A stretch of DNA of 64,000 nt from positions 2,944,001 to 3,008,000 of the forward strand of contig NZ_JAOTIK010000001.1 in the NCBI RefSeq assembly GCF_030116705.1, read 5' to 3'. This DNA comes from Streptomyces sp. ML-6 (GTDB lineage: Bacteria; Actinomycetota; Actinomycetes; Streptomycetales; Streptomycetaceae). Of the stretch, positions 25,446 through 33,717 are shown one piece after another (position 1 is the first letter of the stretch; every line of letters begins with the position of its first letter). Made by a program: the position numbers and the translations under genes. The notes beneath the pieces were generated by a model, which was given only the letters and a program-made list of their open reading frames with translations, was not told where the DNA came from and did no database searches.

Positions 25446-25662
25446 AGCTGCTTCTGGACACCCACGTCGTCCTGTGGTGGCTGGACGCCTCGCCCGAACT
25501 GTCCGACGGCCTGAAGAACCTGCTGCGCGGCGGACCCGAGGTCTGTGTCAGTGCCGTGACCCCGCGGGGATCGTGATCGAGCAGGCCCAGCTCGGATCGA
25601 TGACGCTCGTCACCCGCGACCAGTGGATCCCCAAGTACGACGTCGCCGTCCTGCCCGCCTGA
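25442..25662 (+). pseudogene. degenerate VapC-type PIN-domain toxin
   Basis: It starts in the usual overlap with the antitoxin and reads MKLLLDTHVVLWWLDASPEL through CVSAVT, a normal PIN N-terminus with the first catalytic Asp, then hits a stop at 25574-25576. The expected C-terminus (IVIEQAQLGSMTLVTRDQW, YDVAVLPA) follows immediately in another frame and ends at 25662. The two halves total ~74 codons against the usual ~125-130, so about 50 residues holding the central acidic residues are missing as well as the frame. The toxin is almost certainly inactive. Confidence 0.88.
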
Positions 25663-25679
25663 CGGCGGCACCGGAAACG

Positions 25680-25723
25680 GGTCCGGCCCCGGGGTGTTTG
25701 GAGGAACACCCCGGGGCCGGACC
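25680..25723. terminator. perfect 19-bp hairpin terminator
   Basis: Arms 25680-25698 and 25705-25723 pair perfectly over 19 bases with a 6-base loop. It lies between the plus-strand toxin remnant and the minus-strand ABC permease gene and can stop both. Confidence 0.9.
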
Positions 25724-25790
25724 GGTCAGTCATCCTACGTGGGCCGCCGCGCCGCCGACGGGGCGCCCCGTCGGACCGGCGGGGGCCGCG

Positions 25791-28382
25791 TCAGTCGGTG
25801 GCGATCGCGTTCAGGACGTTCATCCTGCCCGCGCGGAAGGCCGGGACCAGTGCGGCGAACAGGCCGACGAAGGCCGAGCCGACGAAGACCGTGAGGATCG
25901 TCGGCCACGGGATGTCCAGGGCGCGGAGGCCCTCCAGGGCCAGCAGCTTCTGGGCGGCCATGCCCCAGCCCATGCCCAGGCCGAGGCCGAGCAGGGCGCC
26001 GAAGACCGCGATGACCACCGACTCCAGGCGGATCATCCGGCGCAGCTGGCGGCGGGAGAGGCCGATGGCGCGCAGCAGGCCGATCTCGCGGGTCCGCTCG
26101 ACCACCGACAGGGCCAGGGTGTTCACCACGCCGAGCACCGCGACGATGATCGCGAGTCCCAGCAGCCCGTAGACGATGTTCAGCAACTGGCCGATCTGGT
26201 CCTGCAGTTGTTCCTTGAAGTCGGCCTGGTTGCGCACCTCGTACTGCGGGTACTTGGCGAGGGCGTCCTGGAGGGCGGTGTACGCCTCCTTCTCCTTGCC
26301 GTCCGCGGCCTTGGCGAACATGACCGTGTTGTCCGGCAGGACGTCGGCGGGGACGTACTGCCTGGCGGCCGTGAGGCCGATGTACATCGCGCCCTTGTCG
26401 ATGTTCACGTCGTCCGTGGTGATCGCGGCGACCTCGAGCTTCACCGTCTCGCCGCCCTCGAAGGCGACGGTCATCCGGTCCCCGACCTTGACGTGGTGCT
26501 CATCGGCGTACGTCTCGCCGACCGACATGGCGCCCTTGCCGTACGCGTCGGCCAGCTCGCCGGAGACGGTCTCGCGGCGGACGTCGTCCTTGTACGTGGG
26601 GTCGACGGCGGTCAGGGCGTCGTCGACGGTGGTGCCGTCGGGGGCGGTGACGGAGGCGGCGACGACCTTGTACTCGGTGAGGTGCTCGATGTCCGGCACC
26701 TCCTTGAGCGCCTTCACGGCCTGCTCGACGATCTGTCCGCCGCCGCCACCACCGGACGGCTGGACGATGAAGTCCGCACCGACCGACTTGTCGAGTTCCT
26801 CGCCGGCGGAGGCCACCATGGAGGAGCCGACGACCGAGAGGCAGGCGACGAGCGCGAGGCCGATCATCAGGGCTGCGCCGGTCGCCCCGGTGCGGCGCGG
26901 GTTGCGCAGGGCGTTGCGTTCGGCGAGCCGGCCGACGGGGCCGAACATCCGCAGCATGACCGCGCTCAGCACCCGGACCACCAGACCGGCCAGCAGCGGG
27001 CCGATCACGATGAACCCGATCAGGGTGAGGAAGACCCCCGCCCCGAGGAGCATCGAGCCCCGCCCCGACTCGTCGGCCCTCGCCGCGGCGAGGAGCGCGG
27101 CGCCGCCGCCGAGCGTGAGGACCAGGCCGATCGCGCCCCGGACCCGGCCCGCGCGGCCGTCCGCCGGGGTGCCGGTCTCGCGCAGGGCGGCCATGGGGGA
27201 GATCTTCCCGGCCCGGCGGGCGGGGAAGTACGCGGCGACGACGGTGACGAGGATGCCGAGCGCGAGGCCGACCACCGGGGTCGTCCAGGCGATCGTGAGG
27301 TCCCCGGTGGACAGCTCCATGCCCACGGCGCCCATGAGCTTCATCAGGCCGACGGCGAGGCCGATCCCGGCACCGATGCCGAGGAGGGAGCCGACGACGC
27401 CGAGGAACAGCGCCTCGATCAACACGGACCGGTTGACCTGCTTGCGGCTGGAGCCGATGGCCCGCATCAGGCCGATCTCGCGGGTGCGCTGGGCGACCAG
27501 CATCGAGAAGGTGTTGACGATCAGGAAGATGCCGACGAGCAGGGCGATCCCGGCGAAGCCGAGCATCGCGTACTTCATGACGTCGAGGAAGGAACCCATC
27601 GAGTCCTTGCTGGCCGCGGCGGCCTCCTCCTGGGTCTGGAGCTCGTAGTCGGCCGTGCCGCCGAGCGCCGCGGCGACGTTCTTCTTCAGCTCCTCGTCGC
27701 TGACGCCGTCCTTCGCGGTCACGGAGACCAGGCTGAAGACGTCGGACTTGCCGAGCAGCTTCTTCTGCGCGGTGGCGGTGTCGAAGTAGACGACCGCGGC
27801 ACCGGGGTTGGTGACCTTGAAGGCGGCGATGCCGCTGATCCGCGCCTCGATGTCACCGGAGGCGGTGATGGTGCGCAGCTCGTCGCCGAGCTTCAGGCCG
27901 TGCTTGTCGGCGGTGTCGGCGTCGACCATCACCTCGGTCGGGCCGCGCGGGGCGTGGCCGGAGGCGATCTCCATGGAACGCAGGTCGTTCCGGGTCCAGT
28001 TGCCCGCGATCGTCGGGGCGCCCGTGGACGAGCCCATGTTCTTGTCGTGCCGGTCGACGACGGTCACGGACATGCTGACGACGGCGCCCTCGGCGGACTG
28101 CGCGCCGGTGGCCGACGCGGCCCGCTCGACGGTGGAGGCGGGGATCGTGGCGGGCCTGCCGTTGGCCGCGGCCGCCTCGTCGTGGCCCTCGAAGTCCTTC
28201 GGGTTGACGGTGACGTCGGCGGACGTCGCGGCGAAGAGCTTGTCGAACGTGGTGTTCATGGTGTCGGTGAAGACGAGCGTCCCGCAGACGAACGCCACCG
28301 ACAGCAGGACCGCGACGGCGGAGAGCGCCATGCGTCCCTTGTGGGCGAGGAAATTGCGTCTCGATGTCTTCCAGACGGTCAT
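25791..28382 (-). CDS. FtsX/MacB-like ABC transporter permease
   Basis: 863 residues with the duplicated FtsX architecture: an N-terminal helix (GRMALSAVAVLLSVAFVCGT), a long extracytoplasmic domain, a three-helix FtsX core (MKYAMLGFAGIALLVGIFLIV), a second start helix near GAALMIGLALVACLSVVG, a second external domain and a final core (LNIVYGLLGLAIIVAVLGVV). TREIGLMRAIG and TREIGLLRAIG mark the two cytoplasmic coupling loops. Such permeases act in mechanotransmission, lipoprotein or peptide efflux, or envelope stress. Its ATG overlaps the stop of the ATPase gene. I recall this pair beside mfd in S. coelicolor, so the RiPP cluster may be an insertion between them. Confidence 0.93.
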   Translation of the reverse strand: MTVWKTSRRNFLAHKGRMALSAVAVLLSVAFVCGTLVFTDTMNTTFDKLFAATSADVTVNPKDFEGHDEAAAANGRPATIPASTVERAASATGAQSAEGAVVSMSVTVVDRHDKNMGSSTGAPTIAGNWTRNDLRSMEIASGHAPRGPTEVMVDADTADKHGLKLGDELRTITASGDIEARISGIAAFKVTNPGAAVVYFDTATAQKKLLGKSDVFSLVSVTAKDGVSDEELKKNVAAALGGTADYELQTQEEAAAASKDSMGSFLDVMKYAMLGFAGIALLVGIFLIVNTFSMLVAQRTREIGLMRAIGSSRKQVNRSVLIEALFLGVVGSLLGIGAGIGLAVGLMKLMGAVGMELSTGDLTIAWTTPVVGLALGILVTVVAAYFPARRAGKISPMAALRETGTPADGRAGRVRGAIGLVLTLGGGAALLAAARADESGRGSMLLGAGVFLTLIGFIVIGPLLAGLVVRVLSAVMLRMFGPVGRLAERNALRNPRRTGATGAALMIGLALVACLSVVGSSMVASAGEELDKSVGADFIVQPSGGGGGGQIVEQAVKALKEVPDIEHLTEYKVVAASVTAPDGTTVDDALTAVDPTYKDDVRRETVSGELADAYGKGAMSVGETYADEHHVKVGDRMTVAFEGGETVKLEVAAITTDDVNIDKGAMYIGLTAARQYVPADVLPDNTVMFAKAADGKEKEAYTALQDALAKYPQYEVRNQADFKEQLQDQIGQLLNIVYGLLGLAIIVAVLGVVNTLALSVVERTREIGLLRAIGLSRRQLRRMIRLESVVIAVFGALLGLGLGMGWGMAAQKLLALEGLRALDIPWPTILTVFVGSAFVGLFAALVPAFRAGRMNVLNAIATD

Positions 28383-29167
28383 GACGTCCGCCCGCGCGCG
28401 TCGAAGTCCTTCATGCGGTCGAGGACCTGGTCGGCCGTCGGGTTGTGCATCTCGTCGACGATGCGCCCGTCGGCGAGGTACAGCACCCGGTCCGCGTAGG
28501 AGGCGGCCACCGGGTCGTGGGTGACCATGACGATGGTCTGGCCCAGTTCGTCGACCGACCTGCGCAGGAAGCCCAGCACCTCGGTGCCGGCCCGCGAGTC
28601 CAGGTTCCCGGTGGGCTCGTCGCCGAAGATGATCTCCGGCCGGGCGGCGAGCGCCCGGGCCACCGCGACGCGCTGCTGCTGGCCGCCGGAGAGCTCGGTG
28701 GGCCGGTGCCGCAGCCGCTCGCCCAGGCCGACGGTCTCGACGACCTGGCGCAGCCAGTCCGCGTCCGGCCTGCGGCCCGCGATGTCCATCGGCAGCGTGA
28801 TGTTCTCCAGCGCGTCGAGCGTGGGGAGCAGGTTGAACGCCTGGAAGATGAAGCCGATCCGGTCCCGCCGCAGCTGGGTGAGCTTCTTGTCCTTGAGCCC
28901 GGTGATCTCGGTCTCGGCGAGGAAGATCTGCCCGGACGAGACGGTGTCCAGGCCGGCCAGGCAGTGCATCAGGGTCGACTTGCCGGAACCGGACGGCCCC
29001 ATGATCGCCGTGAACCGCCCGCGGGCGATGTCCACGTCGACGTGGTCGAGCGCGACGACCCGGGTCTCCCCCGACCCGTACGCCTTGACGACCTGCCGCG
29101 CTCGTGCGGCAACGGCCGTACTCCCGCCAGTGTCCCCGTGCCTGGGAATGGTCACAGCCGTTGTCAC
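28379..29167 (-). CDS. MacB/LolD-like ABC transporter ATP-binding protein
   Basis: 262 residues. Walker A GPSGSGKSTL, Q-loop FIFQAFNLLPTLDALENI, signature LSGGQQQRVAVARAL, Walker B IIFGDEPTGNLDSRAG and the H-loop MVTHDPVAAS are all present, with the FNLLP and EPTGNLD wording typical of the MacB/LolD group. I start at the GTG at 29167, preceded by GGGGGG; the frame is open to 29482, but the upstream part is low-complexity shadow. It is co-transcribed with the permease at 25791. Confidence 0.92.
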   Translation of the reverse strand: MTTAVTIPRHGDTGGSTAVAARARQVVKAYGSGETRVVALDHVDVDIARGRFTAIMGPSGSGKSTLMHCLAGLDTVSSGQIFLAETEITGLKDKKLTQLRRDRIGFIFQAFNLLPTLDALENITLPMDIAGRRPDADWLRQVVETVGLGERLRHRPTELSGGQQQRVAVARALAARPEIIFGDEPTGNLDSRAGTEVLGFLRRSVDELGQTIVMVTHDPVAASYADRVLYLADGRIVDEMHNPTADQVLDRMKDFDARGRTS

Positions 29168-29886
29168 GGTGCTGCCCCCCTGTGTATCGATCGGTGTGTG
29201 CGTGTGCGTGCGTGTGTGCGGCGGTCGGCGGGTGCCGTCCGGCGCGCGAGATGGTCCGGCGCTTTCGCGGGCCCCGTCGCCCGGTGTGCCGGTGCCATGA
29301 AGCCTGCTGGTTCGGACGGGGCCTGCGCACTGGTGCGCGGCGCAGTCCTCGGGTGGGGTTTTCCCCACCCCGGGAGCGGGGTCTCCCCCGCCCTCCCCCC
29401 TTGCGGCCCGCCGCTTCCGCGACGGGTTCGAGCCGTTTTTCTCGATGTAGGAACACGCTAAGGAACGGCCCCCCGCGGCCACGTCCTCCGCCGGGAGGAA
29501 CGGCCCCTGCCCGGATGGGGGGAGCTCCCCCTAGGGGTATCGCCCCCGGGGTGCAGGCCCTTCTCAGGGACTGCACCCACGGGTGCAGCCGCCCGGCACC
29601 ACGACGTTCACCGGCCACGCTCCTCAGCAGCGGCGCGGCACCCGTCGCGGCCCTCCCGCCCGAGGACGACCCCGGCGGGTACGTGCACGGGGAAGGAATC
29701 CCGCCGGAACCACCCGCACCACCGGTTCCCACGGCCCCACCGGACCAGGTCATTACCACCGGTAATTCGGGCCACCCCCTCCCCAACGGCCGTACTCACG
29801 AGTAATGTTCGCGCTTCCGACCGCACCACCGCACTCCTGCCTTGCCGTCCGGACCAGGAACCGAGCCTTGCAAGGAGCAGCCCCCC
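29168..29886. promoter_or_regulatory. 719-base divergent intergenic region with hairpins and alternating GT/GC tract
   Basis: No gene is credible here. It contains a 27-base strictly alternating purine-pyrimidine tract (29194-29220) in the likely leader of the ATPase gene. There is a perfect 8-bp hairpin (29351-29358 with 29363-29370, TTTT loop). A three-part set follows: GGGTGCAG 29549-29556, CTGCACCC 29571-29578 and GGGTGCAG 29581-29588, in which the middle element can pair with either neighbour. AGGAACGGCCCC occurs twice near 29461 and 29498. Confidence 0.5.
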
Positions 29887-30336
29887 ATGTCGCACGGAGC
29901 ACCGCCCCCGTCCCCGTACTCCTCCTGGCCCGGACGGCTGCCGCAACAGCCCCCGCGGCACCGGCCCCCGCACGCCCCGGACCCCCTGCCGCCCCGGCAG
30001 AACTCCGGCCCTCCGGCACCCGACGACCCGTCCGACGCGCCCCCGCCCACCCCCGGCCGGCACAGCGACCTGCGCCGGCTGCGCACCTCGTACCGCTCGC
30101 TGCGCCGCGTCGCGGTCCTGACCACGCTCGGCTACTTCCTCGCCTTCCTGCTGCTCTCCGGCTTCGCCAAGGGGCTGATGGGCCAGTCCCTGCCCGGGGG
30201 CCTCAACGTCGGCCTCGCGCTGGGGCTGTGCCAGATCCCCGTGACGGTCCTCGCCGTCGCCCGGTACGAACGGACCGCCCGCCGCACGGTCGACCCGCTC
30301 GCCGCCCGGATCCGAAGAGCGGGAGAGGCCCGGTGA
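29887..30336 (+). CDS. DUF485 membrane protein
   Basis: 149 residues. The first 60 are Pro-rich and probably cytoplasmic and disordered. The conserved DUF485 part follows: LRTSYRSLRRVAVLTTLGYF, LAFLLLSGFAKGLMG, and a second helix LALGLCQIPVTVLAVARYER. DUF485 proteins (YjcH type) are regularly encoded directly before acetate/solute symporters, and this one overlaps the symporter start by GTGA. It is probably an accessory subunit. Confidence 0.92.
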   Translation: MSHGAPPPSPYSSWPGRLPQQPPRHRPPHAPDPLPPRQNSGPPAPDDPSDAPPPTPGRHSDLRRLRTSYRSLRRVAVLTTLGYFLAFLLLSGFAKGLMGQSLPGGLNVGLALGLCQIPVTVLAVARYERTARRTVDPLAARIRRAGEAR

Positions 30337-31952
30337 ACGTGTTCGACGACTCCGCGCAGTCGATGTCCCTGGTGGCCTTCCTCGCCGTGGCCACGGTGGC
30401 CCTGCTGCTCTGCGTGATGACCGGCCCGGACCGCGACGACCTCGACGAGTTCTACACCGGTTCCCGCTCGCTCCCGCCCCTGTACAACGGTCTCGCCCTG
30501 GCCGGCGACTACCTCTCCGCGGCCACCGTGCTCGGCACCACCGGCATCATCGCCCTCACCGGCTACGACGGCACGATCCTCGCCCTGAGCATCACGCTCT
30601 CGCTCGTCCTGCTGATGTTCCTGCTGGCCGAACCGCTGCGCAACGCGGGCGGGTTCACCATGGGCGACCTGCTCGTGCGCCGCACCCCCGGCCGCGCCGT
30701 CCGCATCACCGCCTGTGCGGTCACCCTCGCCGCGCTCGTCCCCATGATGGTCGTCCAACTCGCCAGCAGCGGCGACCTGTTGTCCTTCATCCTGGGCTTC
30801 GACAGCTCCGGATTCCGCACCGGCGCCATCATCGGCCTCGGCACCCTGATGATCGGCTACTCGGCGATCGGCGGCATGAAGGGCACCGCGCTGATCCAGA
30901 TCGTGAAGACCGTGGTCCTGCTCGTCGCCTCGCTCACCATCGCCGTACTGGTCATGGACCGGTTCGGCTGGGACACCGGCGCCCTGCTCGGGGCCGCCCG
31001 GCAGAGCAGCGGGGCCGGGGCCGCCTATCTGCGCTCGGGGCTCCAGTTCGAGGGCAGCGGGCTCGACATGGTCAGCTCCGAACTCACCGTGGTCCTCGGC
31101 GCCGCCTGCCTGCCCCACGTCACCATGCGCATGACGAGCGCCCGCTCCACCGCGGCCATGCGCCGCTCGCTGTCCTGGGCGGTCGGGGTGGTCGCCACGA
31201 TCTGTCTGCTGCTCGTCGTGATCGGCCTCGGCGCGGGCGCCCTCGTCGGCCACGAGCGCATCACCGAGGCCGGCGCCTCCGGCAACAGCGCGATCCTCCA
31301 GATCAGCGGCGTCGTCGCGGGCAGCGGCCGGGCGGGGGCTCTGATCGTCACGACCATGACGACGGCGATCTTCCTGACGCTCCTCGCCTCCGTCGCCGCG
31401 ATGATCCTCGCCTGCGCCAACTCCCTGGCGCACGACCTGTTCGCCCACGGCCTGCACGGGGTGCGCCGCCCGGACCGCAAGCCGCTGGCCGGCCTGTCCG
31501 AGATGCGTACGGCCCAGGCCGCCGCGATCGCCGTCGGCCTGCTCGCCACCACGCTCGCCGTCCTGGCCCGGCACTGGAACGTGCAGGCCCTGGCCACGCT
31601 CTCGTTCTGCGTCGGCGCGTCCGCGCTGGCCCCGGCGCTCATCTACAGCATCTTCTGGCGCCGCTTCACCCGTACCGGACTGCTCAGCACCCTCGTCGTC
31701 GGCACGCTCTCCGTACTGGTCCTGATCACCGGCACCAACCTGGTCTCCGGCTCGCCCGGTTCGGTCTTCCCCGACCACGACTTCAACTGGTTCCCGTACA
31801 CCACGACCGGCCTCGTCTCCATCCCGGCCGGCTTCCTGGCGGGCTGGCTCGGCACGGTCCTCCCCCGCCACACGGCTCCCGGGGCCCGCCGCCTCTACCA
31901 GGCGGAGGAGCCCCGGATCCTGGCGGGAGCACCACCGGTGTCGCGCCACTGA
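30333..31952 (+). CDS. sodium:solute symporter, ActP (cation/acetate) type
   Basis: 539 residues with about 13 membrane helices. Family marks: DEFYTGSRSLPPLYNGLALAG near residue 40, GDYLSAATVLGTTG, YSAIGGMKGTALIQIVKTVVL, LPHVTMRMTS and WNVQALATLSFCVGASALAP. The order and length fit ActP/MctC-like monocarboxylate symporters of the SSS family. GTG start, overlapping the DUF485 stop. The substrate (acetate, pyruvate or another short carboxylate) cannot be fixed from sequence. Confidence 0.92.
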   Translation: MNVFDDSAQSMSLVAFLAVATVALLLCVMTGPDRDDLDEFYTGSRSLPPLYNGLALAGDYLSAATVLGTTGIIALTGYDGTILALSITLSLVLLMFLLAEPLRNAGGFTMGDLLVRRTPGRAVRITACAVTLAALVPMMVVQLASSGDLLSFILGFDSSGFRTGAIIGLGTLMIGYSAIGGMKGTALIQIVKTVVLLVASLTIAVLVMDRFGWDTGALLGAARQSSGAGAAYLRSGLQFEGSGLDMVSSELTVVLGAACLPHVTMRMTSARSTAAMRRSLSWAVGVVATICLLLVVIGLGAGALVGHERITEAGASGNSAILQISGVVAGSGRAGALIVTTMTTAIFLTLLASVAAMILACANSLAHDLFAHGLHGVRRPDRKPLAGLSEMRTAQAAAIAVGLLATTLAVLARHWNVQALATLSFCVGASALAPALIYSIFWRRFTRTGLLSTLVVGTLSVLVLITGTNLVSGSPGSVFPDHDFNWFPYTTTGLVSIPAGFLAGWLGTVLPRHTAPGARRLYQAEEPRILAGAPPVSRH

Positions 31953-32002
31953 ACGCGCCTCCGCCCCACCCGGCGCCGACCGGCGAAGCCCCGCCGCCCC
32001 GC

Positions 32003-32032
32003 CGCCGACCGGCGAAGCCCTACCGGTCGGCG
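32003..32032 (+). terminator. hairpin after the symporter gene
   Basis: Perfect 10-bp stem, arms CGCCGACCGG (32003-32012) and CCGGTCGGCG (32023-32032) with a 10-base loop, about 50 bases after the symporter stop. The left arm is part of a direct repeat also present near 31974. Confidence 0.65.
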
Positions 32033-32071
32033 TTGGCGGGCAGCCCCTTTGTCATGCGGCACAAGAAGACC

Positions 32072-32102
32072 GGTCATCACCTTGCGGCGCAAGGCGATGA
32101 CC
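32072..32102. terminator. interrupted hairpin before the DUF2267 gene end
   Basis: GGTCATC (32072-32078) pairs with GATGACC (32096-32102), and inside it CCTTGC (32080-32085) pairs with GCAAGG (32089-32094), with one A/C mismatch between the two stems. It probably ends the minus-strand hsp18-DUF2267 transcript. Confidence 0.6.
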
Positions 32103-32150
32103 TGGCCATGGGTCGGCCATCGCGCCCGCCCCCGGTGCGCGCCTCCCCGG

Positions 32151-32594
32151 CTACGCGGCGGGGGCGAGCTCGGCGCGGCCGAACAGCAGGGCGTAGCCGG
32201 TGGGCAGCTGCCCCAGGATGCGGGTGACGAGGTCGGGGCCTGCGTGGGCGGCGACGGCGGAGAAGACGGATCCGGTGTCCCAGCGGGTGGTGGCCAGGGA
32301 GGCGCCGGTGCGGGCGGCGAGGTCCTTGACGAAGGCCCAGCCGGTCAGGGGCCGGGTGTCGGGTATCTGCGCGGTGAGGACACGGGCGGCCTCCAGGGGC
32401 AGCCGGGCGGCGAGATCGACGCGTTCGTCGCCGGTCAACTGCCGCCCCAGCCCGGCGAGGACCAGGCGGACGGCTTCGTCGGCCCGCTCACGGGTGGGGT
32501 AGGCGCCTTCGTAACGGACCTTCTCCAGCATCTGCTCGTACGCCGCCCCGTACGGCTGCTGGTCCTCAAGCGGTACGCGCGCATCGGAGATCAC
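32151..32594 (-). CDS. DUF2267 protein (copy 1)
   Basis: 147 residues from a GTG at 32594. DUF2267 core: YEQMLEKVRYEGAYPTRERADEAVRLVLAGLGRQL with LTGDERVDLAARLP, then a second half ending TRILGQLPTGYALLFGRAEL. It is a paralogue of the next gene and is third in the hsp18 unit. The function of DUF2267 is not established; here it appears linked to heat stress by position. The start is uncertain: an ATG at 32654 is in frame, and the internal ATG of MLEKV (near 32533) is possible. Confidence 0.8.
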   Translation of the reverse strand: MISDARVPLEDQQPYGAAYEQMLEKVRYEGAYPTRERADEAVRLVLAGLGRQLTGDERVDLAARLPLEAARVLTAQIPDTRPLTGWAFVKDLAARTGASLATTRWDTGSVFSAVAAHAGPDLVTRILGQLPTGYALLFGRAELAPAA

Positions 32595-32663
32595 TGCGGT
32601 GCATGCCTTTCGTGGAGCCGGGATGGGTGGGGTGGTGCCGGGATGCGGCACCACCCGTCACGG

Positions 32664-33059
32664 TCAGGTGGGCTGGGGGCGCCCGAAGAGGAGGTCGTAA
32701 CCGGCGGGGAGCTGAAGCAGGATCTGCCCCAGCAGCTCGTCGCCGGCCGCGTCGGCGACGGTGGACAGCACGGCGCCGACGTCCCAGGCCGCGGTCCGCT
32801 CGGTGGCGCCCTCGATCCAGGCGGCGGTCGCCCGGACGAACCGCTCCGGGGAGAGCGGTTCGGCGCTCTGCAGCGGGTTGAGCAGGATCAGGGCGAAGCC
32901 CTCCGGCAGGCGCGCCGCGAGATGGGCGCGGACGTCGCCGACCAGGTGCGCGCCGAGCAGCCCGAGCACCACGCGGGCCGCGCGCTCGGCCTCCTCCGTG
33001 GTGCCGTATTCGCCGCGTTCCTTCACGTGCGCGAGGAACGCCTCACGTCGCAGAGCCAT
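32664..33059 (-). CDS. DUF2267 protein (copy 2)
   Basis: 131 residues, clearly related to the neighbouring protein at 32151: REAFLAHVKERGEYGTTEEAERAARVVLGLLG, LVGDVRAHLAARLPEGFA, and the end ILLQLPAGYDLLFGRPQPT matches QLPTGYALLFGRAEL. It lies between the hsp18 gene and its paralogue on the same strand, so it probably belongs to the heat-inducible unit. Tandem duplication is the simplest origin. The biochemical role is unknown. Confidence 0.85.
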   Translation of the reverse strand: MALRREAFLAHVKERGEYGTTEEAERAARVVLGLLGAHLVGDVRAHLAARLPEGFALILLNPLQSAEPLSPERFVRATAAWIEGATERTAAWDVGAVLSTVADAAGDELLGQILLQLPAGYDLLFGRPQPT

Positions 33060-33158
33060 CTCGACCGCTGCCCCTTCCTCTTCGGGACCGCCGGGGAGTG
33101 CGGAGGCGGTGCGGGAGGAGGGATCGGGTGCCCGTCCTCCGCACTCGTCCGGCCGGTG

Positions 33159-33590
33159 TCAGCCGGAGATCTCCTTCTGGCCGGAACCGACGCCGATGGA
33201 GATCTTGCGGGGCTTGGCGCGCTCGGCGATCGGGATGCGCAGGGTGAGCACGCCCGCGTCGTAGTCGGCCTGGATGTGCTCGGTGTCGAGGGTGTCGGCG
33301 AGCACGATCTGGCGGGAGAAGACGCCCAGCGGCCGCTCGGACAGCTCCATCTGCACGTCGTCGCTCTTCGCCGCCGGTCGGCGTTCGGCCTTGACGGTGA
33401 GCATGTTCCGCTCGACGTCGATGTCGATCGCGTCGGCGCCGACACCGGGAAGGTCGAAGGCCACCACGTACTCGTCGCCCTCGCGGTAGGCATCCATCGG
33501 CATCGCCGACGGGCGGGACCACGTGCCCGGGCCCATCAGCTGCTGCGCCAGCCGGTCCAGCTCACGGAAGGGGTCGGTGCGCATCAACAT
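33159..33590 (-). CDS. hsp18: small heat shock protein, Hsp20/alpha-crystallin family
   Basis: 143 residues (about 16 kDa) starting [18 protein letters not shown]. The alpha-crystallin domain runs from about residue 35 ([20 protein letters not shown]) to [17 protein letters not shown], with the conserved A-x-x-x-G-V-L-T-L-x-I-P motif. It is an ATP-independent holdase that binds unfolding proteins during heat stress. GGAGGTG precedes the ATG by 7 bases. The promoter carries a perfect RheA-type operator inside its spacer, and a rheA-like gene is divergent, exactly as described for hsp18 of S. albus. Confidence 0.95.
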   Translation of the reverse strand: MLMRTDPFRELDRLAQQLMGPGTWSRPSAMPMDAYREGDEYVVAFDLPGVGADAIDIDVERNMLTVKAERRPAAKSDDVQMELSERPLGVFSRQIVLADTLDTEHIQADYDAGVLTLRIPIAERAKPRKISIGVGSGQKEISG

Positions 33591-33646
33591 CGTGAAACAC
33601 CTCCAACAGGTTCAGGCAGTTGCTGCCAATGCGCCTCACTGACACT

Positions 33647-33675
33647 GTTGTAACATGTCATCCAATGGATGACAA
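33647..33675 (-). promoter_or_regulatory. hsp18 promoter
   Basis: On the minus strand, -35 TTGTCA (33675-33670) and -10 TACAAC (33652-33647) are separated by 17 bases. Nearly all of the first RheA-type operator lies between and over these boxes, which explains repression by steric block. Confidence 0.7.
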
Positions 33676-33700
33676 ACACAATGTCGTCGACAGGATGACA
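33656..33700. promoter_or_regulatory. two RheA-type operators
   Basis: Site 1, TGTCATCCAATGGATGACA at 33656-33674, matches the published RheA operator pattern TGTCATC-N5-GATGACA exactly. Site 2 at 33682-33700 is TGTCGTC-N5-GATGACA with one mismatch. The sites are 26 bases apart start to start. Site 1 covers the hsp18 promoter and site 2 lies just ahead of the rheA-like start, so both genes can be controlled. Confidence 0.85.
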
Positions 33701-33717
33701 ACCCCAGGGAGGTGGCC

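Noticed and set aside
32072..32102. Further RheA operator
   Set aside because: GTCATC and GATGAC are present, but 17 bases apart instead of 5 with inner pairing arms, so a terminator hairpin is more likely.
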